Made by a program: the position numbers and the translations under genes
Shown here: piece by piece, positions 48,846 through 61,225 of the stretch
Numbering within the stretch: position 1 is the first letter of the stretch
How the letters are laid out: each line of letters begins with the position of its first letter
Notes under the pieces: generated by a model
What the model saw: the letters and a program-made list of their open reading frames with translations, nothing else
Databases searched by the model: none
Told to the model about the DNA's origin: nothing
Assembly (NCBI GenBank): GCA_032164295.1
Contig: JAJHTX010000001.1
Coordinates: forward strand, 1,426,001-1,490,000
Direction of reading: 5' to 3'
Length of the DNA stretch: 64,000 nt
Origin: Inonotus obliquus
Taxonomy: Eukaryota; Basidiomycota; Agaricomycetes; Hymenochaetales; Hymenochaetaceae

Positions 48846-51800
48846 TCATGATGAAAGCGCTGATAATTTCCGTGGTGGTAGTGGTGGGGGTTTCAGTTTC
48901 GCAGGACCATCAGTAGGTTCGGGAATAGGAGATAAATCAGAAGGTTGAGTGGGTTGTATATCAACCACCTCCGAATCTCCCGATTGAGTTGATTCCTCCA
49001 ACTGGACCGACCCGTCAGTATCATTGTACATCGGTTCCGGTTCATCAGAAAACACAACGGGAGTAGTAATCCTCCTCGCACCAAGCTTAGCTCGTATACT
49101 CGCGTTCGACTTGGGACGCAGGTCAGGCGATGCCTCAATATCTCTTCGTTTCGTTTCGTCCTGCTCCGCAATAGCGCGCAGTGCATCTGATGCACTTGGC
49201 GCAATACCGACATCGACTTCACCTATATTAGAGGTCTCTCCCACGACCTTACGACGAGGTGGCAAGTGAGGCGGAATTGGAGAAGGTTGAGATACTGGGG
49301 TGGTGCGAGGAGGAAGTGGAGGCGGGGTGGGTTTATTCTCGGTAAGCGGACTATCTGATCTAGACGGAGTGAGAGTGAGAGGAGTGACATCATCATTTGA
49401 CTCTGGAGCTGGTGAACGTCTTTCAGAGCCTGCGGGACTACGAGCAGGTGAGATACTCGTCGATGAACTCTGCGAAGTCCTAGGACGGTCTTGCTGTTGT
49501 TGAAGAAGAGGAGAATTTGACGTCGGACTCCTGAAAAGCCTATAGACACTCTGAATAGTCGGAGTACGCTTCCCTTCGTTAGGTGCAGGTGAAGATAGCA
49601 CAGGCGGCACGTAGCCGAGAGACTGAACGTCACCACGATGACTGGCATGTATCCCAGGTATCGTCATCATAGCGCCCTGCGATGGTTGTGTCTTAATGGG
49701 TGGAGGAAGTACCTCAGGTTCGGGAGAGGAAAGGATGTTTGCAGACGCCATTGGTGTGCTTTCAGAGTCGTGGTTCGTATCCGTAGTGACCTTTGGAGGA
49801 GATATGGGTGCTCGAGTTGCTTCTCTACGGAGTAGAGACGGCCCCTTGGGTGAAGAATGAGGTGAAGACGACGAAGGGTGGATATCATTGCTTGAACTTG
49901 ATGAAGAGCTGCTGGCAATATTACGACTATTTTCATCTTCCCTATTGATGGATGGGATATCAATAGGCTGCGATGAGGGGCCAGCGTGGTGCCTCTCCTC
50001 AGGTCCCTGGTCTTTCCTCCCAACTACGGCTGCACGAATATCAGCGTAATTGCGTCCTTTGAAGAGAGAACCCGGTGTATTAGATCCATCCGGAATCTCC
50101 TCTCCATGGTTTGACCCTCCCATGTGTTCGCGCTTGAAACCATTCCAGTTTGCGCTCCATTTTCGCATAGCTTCCTTCGCGGTATTGCTGAGTGCTTGTT
50201 TATCGGCCTTCTGCTTGAGCGTTGCTAGGATCGACGACGCGTTTGTCGGCCGGGGTGTTAACGATTCGCGCGATGAGCTCGCCTGTTCACTTCCCAAGGT
50301 GTTTGCGCCGGACGACAGGGACCGTGTGCGAGAGTGGGTTGAAGACGTTTCTTGAGTATTTTCGGTGTTGACCTTCGAATCACTCTGCAAATTAGCTTCT
50401 CCTGTGATTTCAGAGCCATCTGCTGCGGAGGAACCCTTAGATGCCGGGACAGATGTTGCCCGCCTAATAGTTGCATCGATGTTGAGGGATCTCCCTCGGT
50501 CATCATCAGATGTTTGAGGCTGGTCTGATGAATTAAAGTTTGAAGTTTCACTCGTGTTTTCAGAAAAACCTGGCGTCCCTGAAACGAACCATGACCGACG
50601 TCTTGTCGGGTCGTGTAATAACGGCGGGGCTGACGCAGTTTCAATAAGGTCATTATCCACGTTCGCCAATTCGGTCGGCGCCGCAGTAGCTGTCTCCGCA
50701 ACTGCATCAGTAGAGCGCGATTTCCTTGGTAAGTCGCCGTTGGTATCAATAGCCGAACCATTCTGTTCTGGTGGCTTCTCACGGCTAGCGTCAGCCCAGA
50801 TTCCACCTCTATGCATGTATTGGATAGATTCAAAGAATGCGATATCATCCATGTTGGGCATGACGATGGACTCATTTATCTGGAGGCAAAAAGGGGAAAA
50901 CGGATGAGCATGCTATGAAGGACTCAAGCTAGGACTGAAGCTTGGTTGCTTACGATTTCCTTGAGCCGTGACTCGATTGTGCTACAAATCATTGACCATT
51001 TGATTTGTCTGTCGCTGACGACAGGTTCAACCTCGAGATCCATCTCGGGCGGCTGGGTAAAGGCGTACCAAATGCGATTCGTCGGCGGGCGCTTTACTTT
51101 TACAAGCAGGTTTCCATCGAGTCTCCGAAGAACTACGGCCAGAACCAACTTGACAGTGTAAGTTTTGAAACGTTGGCCAAGGTTGATAATTGCGGTAGCC
51201 TCAACAGTTACCCTGATTTCGCCTCTATACATAACACGAATTTCCAAAGCCGCATCGCCCTCTTTGGTAAGGTCTTTAAGCATGGGCTTGCTGAATGTCG
51301 GAGGCGTGTTGCCAACCGAAACTTCCGTCACAGATACGTTCTGTAGGAATGACGGGATCTTGACTTTCGAGAGTTTCTTCGTGAATCTGCCAATGATGAA
51401 GGACTCAAGATTCTTCGTGCGATAGAAGCTGAAAAACATTCGCCCAAGGAGTGCATTTAACCAGCGCATGGGAATCACGTCTGGCTGTTCATCGAGAGTT
51501 GCGACAAGTTGGTTCATATCGGAGGGAGAAAACACAGGAAATATAGGCTCGAGAGTCGACGAGTTCTCTGAATAGTGCGCGGCGTGCACTAGTGCGAGAT
51601 ACCAATCTTCCATCTCCACGCAAGTTCGAACGAATATGAACCATGGGGCGGAATTATCGAACGCTTCGGCCCTTGCCAAAGCTTTCACCCGTTCAACATC
51701 CTCCAACCGTGCACGCTCTTTTTCCTTTCTCCTGTCGCTTACATCCAGCTCTGCGACCTTTTCGTCCACGTCTTCTGCTTCAATACCCATCTCCCGTGTC

Positions 51801-52336
51801 AGGCTCGGGAACTCCTTCGTTTGATTGATCGGTTTTAAGCAGATTGCATTACGTTTCGTGAATAGTTCACCATCAGGCAAGCCCTCTGGATGAATGACGA
51901 CATTGTGCACGGAGAGATGAATTGCGGCCTCGCATTCCGTCATGGACTCGTCTTCGTATAGGTAAAGAACATCTCCCTTGAGAACGACATACCACATGTC
52001 CTTTGGACGAGAGCGCTTTGGATCCTTAGAGCGTGAGTCCAGATAGGCCCGCATCATATTCACATACGATCCATCTGACTCCTTCTCCTCAAAAGTACGA
52101 CGAACGGTGAGCCATGCCTTGCGTGGTTTCACGTGGTCATTAACGGGTAAGATAGGGGCCTCATCCTGGCCCTGGTTGGACTTCTCTGAGAGTTTCTTGC
52201 GCCTCAGCTTTGCCGGGTCAGGATCACCGACGGGAACCGATGTGTATATTGTCCATGCGATGGCGGCGCAGATGAGAAGTGGTATGAAAGTGATGCCCCC
52301 TAACACGTAGGCATAAACGAGAGCCTTGAACGACAT
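48846..52336 (-). CDS. SMP-domain lipid-transfer protein (Nvj2/TEX2-like)
   Basis: Membrane contact-site protein expected to transfer lipids between the ER and another organelle. Exons 52336-50954 and 50879-48846; 1138 residues. N-terminal membrane segment ([20 protein letters not shown]) with ER-anchor topology. Then a PH-like domain (~75-260: [52 protein letters not shown]). An SMP domain follows (~280-460: [26 protein letters not shown]-like [31 protein letters not shown] end). The C-terminal ~670 residues are disordered and Ser/Pro-rich, with three proline-rich PPxLPPR sites. TM, PH then SMP is the order in Nvj2 and TEX2. Confidence 0.88.
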
Positions 52337-53395
52337 GAGACGAGTTGTGGCACTCGTAGTGCGAGGTTCGAAGGTACTATTCTGTGCGATGACTGCACGG
52401 CATGTAGTGAGGAAAGAAAGAGTTATGTGTTGTTGGAGGAGATGTTACGACCAGACCGCGACGTCACAAACGCGAGCACGTGTTCATCACTCCCCTCGTT
52501 CAGTCGCGGTCTCTTCGACAGTTGGCGAAATAGAGATCTCTTAAGCACTGCACCTACAGCCTACACACAGGCCAGAGTTTCTAGTATTTCTCTGCCACAG
52601 AGCGCAAGATCAGATGACCTATTCGAACTTTGTATGCCCTTGATGTTATTTCGTCCGACATCAGACCGACTCGGACCCAAATGGTCTTATCATCGCCTCG
52701 TCGTTCTACTAGTGGATCGCAGACGAAACTTGCTCGCAGTTACACGAGGGTCACGCACGGCGTTTTACGCAGCACTTCTCGCTGGATAAATGAACAAACG
52801 CGTATCGGCTGCGCCATTGAACCATACCAAAGAAAAACACGATCGGGACGGACGTAAGAGATGTGTGTGTCGCATTCCCAGATGTGTAGGTTATTTCCTA
52901 AAAGCTTGATCAAATCAGTCTCCATAGGTCTCCATTTCTCGGAGTGTTCTCCTGTTTTGCAAAACTGCTCTTGTTTCTTTCTTTTTTCTTGCAACTTTCC
53001 AAGTAATTTGTGTGTTAACTTATTGGACATGAGAGCGTGTGATGGCTTATGACCGCCGGCGATGTGAATCATTTGCAATAGAATGAATCGGTTAGACTGC
53101 AGTCCTGGATGTCTGCTACGCGACCTACTGATGCGTGCCCTGACAACAGCTCAAGCTTATGAGGAGGAAGTGAAAACGAAACCGACAAAGACTCGCCCTC
53201 CCCGGACAGCCGACACGTCCATCCTCCCTTTTTCCTTTTACCCTCATCATCACACTTGCTTTAGATTTTTTGCCTCTCTTTTTCGTCGCCCGACGCATTC
53301 AGCAAGCCTGTTGGGCTCGTTGCCAAGTAATTTTCCCTTGATGCTTGGCTGATTACGTTCACAGTCGGTATTTAATTTTCGGACTGTTGCCCCGC
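52337..53395. promoter_or_regulatory. Divergent promoter, Nvj2-like gene and disordered-protein gene
   Basis: About 1.06 kb between divergent starts, no supported gene. It contains GACGTCAC (52460-52467) and GCACGTG (52479-52485), similar to ATF/CREB and E-box sites. Confidence 0.45.
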
Positions 53396-56300
53396 ATGAA
53401 GTGGAAGACGAGACACCGTCCTGAGGAATCGTCTCAATCCTCCTTTTCACCAGACTCTCCTATCGACGCAAACGACGTTCTGCCTCAGTTTCCTCTACCT
53501 CCGGACGTCATTGACATAGGAAGTGTCAACCTCTCTCCTCAAACAACACCAAGACCGAGCCCTCAGCTAGGGGTGCTTCTCATCACCAACGATATAGAAG
53601 CCCTCTTAGAAGAGGACGAGCGTACGCGAGCTCAAGAGCGGCAAAAACAGCAAGAGCGGGAGGCTAAGCTCGGAAACCAAGCTCGCATCGCACTTCCGGA
53701 AGTCCCGAGTTCGGACATCCACGCTCTCCCGCCGCCTCCCCGGCGTCCACAACGCACCGCACACCACAAAATCCAAAGCGAATTTCAGATCCCGATGTCG
53801 TCGGGCCAATCACCAGAAGCTAGTTTCGAGAGGATAGAGGAGTCGAAAGGGACGAAAATTCAGCGACCATCAACGTTTGGCGGTGTTGCCTCATCTCCAT
53901 CTGTTTCAAGACGGCCGTCCATCAAGGACTTAATGATTGATTCACGCGCATTTCGTAGAACAAGTAGTATCGACACCTATAGTAAGTGGCCATTCTCGTG
54001 GTCTTGCTCCCCTAGAAGCCCTTTAACTGACTCGACATTGTCAGCAATGCACAACACCTTGTCGCCTGATGAAGTCAGTATCACAAACCGACTTTCTGAG
54101 TTTGGTCCGAAACCATCCAGACGAAGCGCAGACGATCCCGAAAGGGAGTCGTGGTCGACCGCTTCTAGCTTCTCCGGTAAGTATATCTTATCCCTGATAG
54201 CCTAACTTTGCGACCAACCTAGATGGCTTCCATAGGCACGGGCCAGATTTCCAACGCAGCTGGAACTTCTCCGTCGAGTCTCGTGGATACGTTGGGAGAA
54301 AGCATGGCGCAGAACCCTTCCAGACCGTTATTATCTCACGCGTCCTTCATCTCGCAAGACTCCGCCCTTTCAGCAGTTTCCAGCGTTGATCCAGCATCCA
54401 CAATTAACGAACCTCGCATCAGCATTTCGAGCACGATCTATCCCGCGTCTGCTTACAACGAACTGCCTTCTCCCGTCGCTGCACCTGTGGGAATCGATCA
54501 ACTTGGCTCGGGTCATCGTGATTCGCTGTTTTATAACGAAGCTGATTCAGTTTGCAGCGAAGATCGGAAGCAATCTATTGTTGACACTTCTACACCGGTT
54601 GAATGCGAAACACCAGTGCCTCAGCGTACTTCATTCCCCAGCCATTTAGGAATATACCCAATTAGTGATAAACTTATAAGTGACATTCGAAGTCGTCCTC
54701 CTTCTCGCCCGCTTTCGTCCGCTTCGTCCGCTTCAACTCGGCGGATTTCTGGCCAGAAACCTGCTCTACCCACGGCACCAAAGCCCGACTTCCGCCGCTC
54801 GCGATCCGTTCAGCCTCCCTCCAGGACCCCAATGATCTCGAAGCCTTCGTCGCGTTCTTCATCTCCGAAGCTTCCGGGTCTTGTTCCCTATCATCTGCTG
54901 ACCTCCTTCTCTACTTCTGACTCCAACCGCAACGACTCGCTCCCTCCAACCACGAACTATCTTAATCCACAAGAACGCACAGAGTTAATACGCAAAACAC
55001 GCAAACTCGCTCAAGTATTTGGACAGACACCATCACCGATATCCGGCTCTGACGATCTCGTCGATTCCCCTGCTCTTACTAACTGCTTGCTCCCAATGAT
55101 GCCTTCTCGCAAGGTACACGCTCGCGGTGCCATGTCTGTACCCGATGCCATAAGGATGCCAGGCGCAAAGAGTCTCCGGGAGTCACAATTCCCATCAATC
55201 AGCGCAGCACGAACAAACTCTTTAAGTCCAATAAGGTTCCGAAGCTCTAATTCATGCACAGAAAACGAGTCGGATGATTCCATGTCTCCGTTCGACAGCC
55301 CTGATGCTGCGACCCCCCAGTCTTTGCAAAAGAGGAGCAGCGAAGCTGTTGTCAGAAGCCCAACGCTCATTAGTGGTTCCGACTCCTTTATTGAAATGGC
55401 TGACCAAGATGGTCATGGTAGGATTTCTGTTCCACTTCACAGAACCATTGTTTAACGGTGCCATCATTCTAGGCATAAAGCGTCTCCCGTCTCTATATTC
55501 CTTTGCAGAAAGCTTAACAGAAGAGCAGCGAGCAGAGGAGGAACGTCGTCGCAAGCGAGAAAAGCTTGCGAAACTTCACCGTTTCCTCGGTAGCCGAGTG
55601 CCTATGGAACTTGTTGTGGGGCATAGTTTAGATGTTCCTCTTCCTCCCCTCGCTTCGGACTCCAAATTGGCCGACCCCGCTTCGGACGGCGAGGCCTCGC
55701 CAGCAAGTAAACTTTGGTTACTCGCCAAGCGCCGAAATAGCCTTGCATCCTCTGATCCTCTCGAGCAACTGGGCGATTCGGAGCGTTTGAAAGAGGAACT
55801 AAGTGACAAAGAGAAGGCTGCTGCCGTTAAGAGAGCGTTGAAGATGGAGAAGGTAGTCTGCTCTTTAGTAGTTTCTCATCGTATTCTCACTTGTTTTGTT
55901 CTTTCAGGTGTTCGGCGAGCAGCCTCCTCAGGACCTTTTCCATTTAGGCCGAACGCGACCCATGCCACGTGTTGCGGTCAGGGCAATGTCGGATTCGAAA
56001 GTTGCCGCTGTATCTGCACCCTCATCGCCTGTCGGTGGGAACATAAACAAATCGGCGTACCGAAAGCAGAAACGACGCAGTGACAGACCAGGAACTGCGG
56101 AATCGTCGAAGCGATTGCTAGGCGAATCGGAATCGATTAATGAAGGTCAATCTGACATTTACTATCATTACCGGAACTCTCTCGTTTCTTTGACAAATAT
56201 TGTGGATAGTGTAAGTTGCCGTAACTCGCAATTTTTTTGCAATTCGTAACTGACTTCCTCCAGGATGACAGAAGGTCTTTGGTCGAGCTTCACGAATATA

Positions 56301-56713
56301 TCAACGAAGATCTTTCGATGGGATCCCGCGACAAACACGAAAGTTATTCGACCAGCTCCATCCGATCTGAGCGTCGTCGTTCTCTACCTCTCCGTGCTTC
56401 GTACTCCTCTTTAGCGTCGCAGTGTACGATCTCCGAATCGAAAATGGAAACGACGCCCTTTGAGGTGCGGAGACGGCGCGCCGCAAAATTAAGCCATTTC
56501 TTCGGTGTCTCCTATCGTGATCTGTTCGGTCAGGTTCTTGATAGCTTGGAGATGAGCGTGCGAGAGGATGAAGGCAAGGGTACATTGAACGCTGATGAGG
56601 CCAAAGTTCGTAACCATGTGTCATCAGTTCTTCAATTTACTAAATTGTCTTGCATCTAGGATCTTCTCGTTCAACTTACAAAACTCAAAGCCAGACGTAA
56701 CGAGCTTTCATGA
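53396..56713 (+). CDS. Large disordered protein with repeated RKL-FG motifs
   Basis: Not recognised. Exons 53396-53981, 54045-54176, 54236-55417, 55473-55852, 55908-56210, 56264-56605, 56660-56713; 992 residues. The start is the first in-frame ATG (MKWKTRHRPEESS). Mostly Ser/Pro/Arg-rich and disordered. Three short basic motifs of the form R/K-rich, then KL-x3-F-G/LG, recur: RKTRKLAQVFGQ, KREKLAKLHRFLGS and RRRAAKLSHFFGVS. The last continues into a helical stretch (YRDLFGQVLDSLEMSVREDE). Charged helices at ~690-720 (EEQRAEEERRRKREKLAK) may be coiled coil. The intron at 53982-54044 is 63 nt and in frame, so it could be retained without a stop. A cytoskeletal or scaffold role is a guess. Confidence 0.7.
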
Positions 56714-56908
56714 ATTTCCTTAATGATCGACGATATGATTCTAAAGAATTCTGTGCATTATTTATGACCGAGCCCAAAACAATTCATTCATTCTCCTTCA
56801 TCGGTTTCTCGCTTCCGTATGTTCTTCCGCGGTCTTCACGTAATGTATAAAGATCAGAGAGAGCGGACAAGTAAATTATATAACGTGTAAATAATCCCGT
56901 CTATAGTA

Positions 56909-59527
56909 CTACAGCACAATTAAGTCCCCTTTGCACGTTGCGCACCAGAATACGTGGGATTCATCAAGGAACTGGGGCCATCGCAATGATAACATGCTAC
57001 TATCAATGCTAGTGCTATGTGAATGCCGGTGGTCCTCGGCGGTTGCTTTCGACGATTTTGAGCCTACCGCATGAAGAGTCGCTGTCTCTGCCTCACTGTA
57101 CATGCGTGCCTGAAGCATTGCCAGACTGATGTGTCTTTGATGCCGAGTAGCAGGTGGTAGACCCTCATCAATAATTGCCGAAGGGGATAAGTGGGACAAG
57201 TTATTAGACCTTTGAGAAGTGAAGGAACTACGACGGAGGTCATCAGACTGACGCCCGGAAGCGCCGCGCGACGCCGCCAAGGCGGATCTGTGAGTATTCT
57301 TTGCCGCGGTACGAAGATGTGCTAGTTCATCTTCCACAGCAGCCACGTGCTTCTGCAATGATAGGTACCTCGCTTCCGCATCATATAATGATGATTCCAG
57401 AGTACGGATCGTAGATTTGGCATTCGATAGGTCCAGCTCAAGTTGTTGTGTGATGGCACCCTTGACTTCGTCATCGAGACTTCGTGATGATGGCATGGGC
57501 GAGGTTGATGGGCCAGCCTGGCGTAGACGAGAAATTTCTTCATCTTTGCTCGTAACGTCCGACCGTAGAGCCTCGATCTCTTGCTGAAGTTCCTCAAGTA
57601 GTCTCCGCTCGTCATCGCCAGCTTGTTCTCGTTCATCCATCTGAGAGCGCAGTAGATCAATCTCCTCCTGACGAACTTGTCCCACGGAGCGGAGTCGCTC
57701 GACTTCTTCTTGAAGCCTAGCTGCAGTTTGTCTCTGCTTTGCCCTGTCTGCTTCGATTTCGCGCGTGGCGGAGACAGCATCGTCGTAGCGTGCTTGCAGA
57801 TCATTATATGCCTTTTGTAATTCTGCCTGACTGGCCTCGGCGTTGCTCTTTTCCCTCTCTCGCTCCTTTTCCCACTTCTCGTAATCCCTGCGAGCTCCAT
57901 CAAGGGAGGTGCGGGTACTTTCTAGTTGAGCCTCGAGTTCGGAAATTGTGTTGTCCCGTTGATTGAGTGATGAGGTGAGTTGTTCGAGCTTCTCCGTTAG
58001 CTCAAGTTTCGAAGCGGTCAACTCCACGATTTTCGGTCGCATCTCGTTTAGCGAGCTCATCAAACCTGTACCTTCCTCCTGTAGACTACGCTGTGTCTCC
58101 TCAGCCTCTTCTGCCCGACGAAGAGCCTGCCGAAGATCTCCCTGCGCAATTTCCAGCTGTTTTACAACTGTCGCGAAATTCTCGTTCGTTTGTGAGAGTT
58201 CATTGCTCAGGCTAGATATTGAGACTCGAGAATTCTCTAGATCAGCGGCAGTGGATGCACTTGTGGCAATGAGTGTATCCCGTTCAGACGAGATCTTCGC
58301 TAAAGCCACCTCAGAAGATCGGAGGTTGCTCCCGAGAATGGATAGTTGGTTCCGTAGCTCCTGCTCTAACGATGAATGCCGTCTTGATGCTCCTTGCAGT
58401 TCTTCATGCTCGGTCTTGAGCTTCTCATAAGCCTATCACATAGTTTAATTCAGACACAGTTTGAAATGAAGAATGGCAGCATACCTGTTTCAACTTGGAA
58501 AGTTGAATGGCCACCTCTTCCGCGCGATCCTGGGTATTCCTTAATTTCGCTTCGAGTATGTCCACGCGATCGTCGTTCTGTATTTGCTCTTCGAGCTCTC
58601 GTATTCGGCGCTGATTGTCTTCAATCTGAGATCGTAGACTTTCGGTTTCACTTCGGGTCACATGCAATTCTCTTTCCTTCGGATATGATGCAAGCGGTAA
58701 GTCAGCATCGGAGATGCCGAGATATGTTGGTAGAAATCAAACTAACCTGTTCACGCAGATTTGTCAATAGCGACGTATTCTGAGCTTCAAGCCCGCGAAT
58801 TTGTTGTTCGGAAGCTTCTTTGCCCTTCTCCACACGAGATAGATCCACCTTAAGTGTCTCCAATTGCTGCAGCCTTTCTTGTAGTTCAATCTGACTGCTC
58901 TGTAATTCTGCCCATTTCCTAGTTAGCTCCCGATAGATGATGAATAGGAGTTACGTACTTGAATCAACCCCTTCTAAACGCTCGAGGGCTTCCGTAAGAG
59001 CCGCCTTCTCCGATACAAGCAAAGCAATTGTTTGACGTTGTTCTCGTAATGATATTAAATATTCTTCTTCCTTTTGTAGAATGGTCTTGCTAGATTCGAC
59101 CTGGGACGACGGAGATCTAACATGTCCATTCCCCGAGCGCGGTGAAGTTACTGAAGGTCCGGAGGCATCGTCCTTGATTGGCGGAGGTGATACACTAGGA
59201 AAAACGTCTACTCGCTATGCACGAACACGCATGCGAAACATTCGGAGAGGGACGTACAGTGCACCCGTGTCGCTGGAAACACCGCCAGTGTCCTGCGTGG
59301 CAAGTGCTGGAGTCGACGCCCGCGAGATTGAGGCACCAGGCGAGTGAGTTCCTGAGCTTGATGTGACTGCTTCACCCTTCTTCTGTTGCTGACGTTTCTT
59401 TAGCTGGCCAACCGTTCAGTCAGATAAGTCCGTTTGTTTTAAGCGTCAAGATCGAGTCCAAAGAAAGCTTCGCACTTACCAGCGCCTTTGCTCTGGCCGC
59501 CTTTGCAGCCCGATCGTCATCCGCCAT
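56909..59527 (-). CDS. Golgin-like long coiled-coil protein
   Basis: Exons 59527-59480, 59403-59258, 59194-58955, 58918-58747, 58676-58485, 58432-56909; 757 residues. The N-terminus MADDDRAAKAARAKALLKKR is a short basic helix of the kind seen in GM130/Bug1-like golgins. A Ser-rich linker follows, then continuous heptad coiled coil from ~115 to ~640 (for example LQERLQQLETLKVDLSRVEK, LEEQIQNDDRVDILEAKL). The C-terminus ends FLDESHVFWCATCKGDLIVL, a compact CxxC element that looks conserved. No GRIP or GRAB domain is visible. A Golgi tether role is inferred from architecture; other coiled-coil scaffolds are possible. Stop-to-stop convergent with the previous gene, 195 bp apart. Confidence 0.75.
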
Positions 59528-59942
59528 CTGGCTAGGATTGCAGGTCAGTTACACCGACACTAAGGGAGGAGTTGTGGTTAGAAAAGTTAGTTTAGGTACG
59601 TAAGTCAACAAAGATGAATGAACGTGTCGTTCTCGTGACACGCGTAGCGACGCGCGTTGATCCCTCCGCAGCAAAATATCAAATATTTAATTCCCGACCC
59701 TCAGCAGAAAGGCGCATACTTTCGGTTATATATACTTATCATAGAGAGAACATAGAATGAGACAGAGAAACAGACCGAGAATATAAAGAACGTAGAGGAA
59801 AGCGGGAATAAAATTGACATCATTTGTGGACAATCGCAAAGCAAGAGGAACGTTAAGGAGAGTGGTGGAAATGTAACGTCTCTGCAGCAATAGGAAACAC
59901 GAAGACAATCAGAGCACCAAATCAAAACTAGTCTGCGATAAC
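59528..59942. other. Intergenic, promoter of the golgin-like gene
   Basis: No supported gene. One ACGCGT at 59640-59645 within a CG-rich patch (59636-59660). Confidence 0.5.
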
Positions 59943-61225
59943 TCAGGCCCAGACCTGTAAGCAAACGTTGAGTGATAAAGTCAAACAGGATAATGCAAAA
60001 TACCAACCCTCAGTGTGCTGTCCCAGCTTCCGGTGCAAAGCGCCATACCGTCGCTGCTGACGCCCAAGCAACTTACCCGGTTTTCGTGCCCAGTCAGAAC
60101 ACCGACACGCTCTCCCTTGAGTGTATCCCAAACGTTGCATGTCCAGTCATCATAGCCTCCGAAAAGAATGCGACCAGAAATCGAGAAAGCGACGGAGGTG
60201 ATACCGCATAGAATATTGTCGTGGGTGAACGTATTGAGCTCCCTGTCTGCTCGGATGTCAAAGAGGCGGCATGAAGCGTCGTCCGATCCAGTTGCGAAGG
60301 CATCACCATTCGGGAAGAAGCTATATGCCAATTTCAGTAACAAAAAAGGCTGTGTGTACCGTTCTGATGTACGCACGTCACAGCGTTAATATCTGATTCG
60401 TGACCGGAGAATGTTTGAGTGGCTTTCCCGGTACGAATATCCCACAATTTTGCGGTTGCATCACAAGCGCCGGAGACAAAGACATTCTGGCTGGGCCCGA
60501 GTGCCAGACTGCAGTGGTTAACGGGATCAGAATTTATCCGAGGCCGTGACCCATGGCGAGATGTGCTTACCTCATGACGTCTCCAGTGTGATCGCTGAAT
60601 TCTAGGACACGAACGCCCGCCTCAATGTCCCACAGCATACACGTCATGTCACCAGAACTCGTAACAATTTGTCTGTCGCTGATGAACCGGCAGCAGCTCA
60701 GATAACCTGAGTGAGCACTAAGTTCGCGGGCGCCTTTCACGGAGCCCACGTCTTTTGATTGCAAATTGTAGATCGAGCATATGTTGTCGAGACCACCACA
60801 AGCAACGAAATTTCCAGATGGTGAGTACGCGCACGTCATCACCCAGCTTGATCTCAGAGGAATTGCGTGAACTTTGTTGGTTGTATAAGCGTCCCAGACA
60901 ATCAGCTTGCCATCCTGCGACGCGGAGACAAGGTGACGACGATCGGCTGCCCAGTGCATTGCATAAATTTTCGCCAAATGACCCTTAAGCGCCCGACGTG
61001 GACGCATAACAATGCGCGGGAGTGCTTCGACTTCGGCCGCCATGGCGCGCACTCACATCAGAAAGAGAAAACATGAGCCAAGCCGTCAAAGGACCGTCAA
61101 GGACATGGCGACTCACAGCTTGTGTCCGCGACTGCTTCCCTCCTTGCCCTAATCTTCTCCTTCAGACTCTCAGCCTCACGACGGGCTGCGGCGATGCGTT
61201 CCTGAATATCTTGTTGTTGGGACAT
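59943..61225 (-). CDS. Heterotrimeric G-protein beta subunit
   Basis: Seven-bladed WD40 propeller partner of G-gamma in pheromone and nutrient signalling at the plasma membrane. Exons 61225-61117, 61051-60571, 60508-60377, 60320-60008, 59954-59943; 348 residues, normal for the family. The N-terminal coiled-coil helix ([20 protein letters not shown]) binds gamma. Blades are clear: [123 protein letters not shown]. The last coding exon is only 12 nt, encoding VWA and stop. It completes the conserved terminal WDSxLRVW strand, so it is required. Confidence 0.95.

Noticed and set aside
48893..50875. Several long overlapping frames on both strands in the Nvj2-like tail.
   Set aside because: They are shadows of a Ser/Pro-rich coding region whose composition keeps other frames open; only one continues the SMP gene in phase.
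57322..57903. Minus-strand 193-codon frame within the golgin-like gene.
   Set aside because: A shifted-frame shadow of the heptad-rich coiled-coil frame, with no independent start context or domain.
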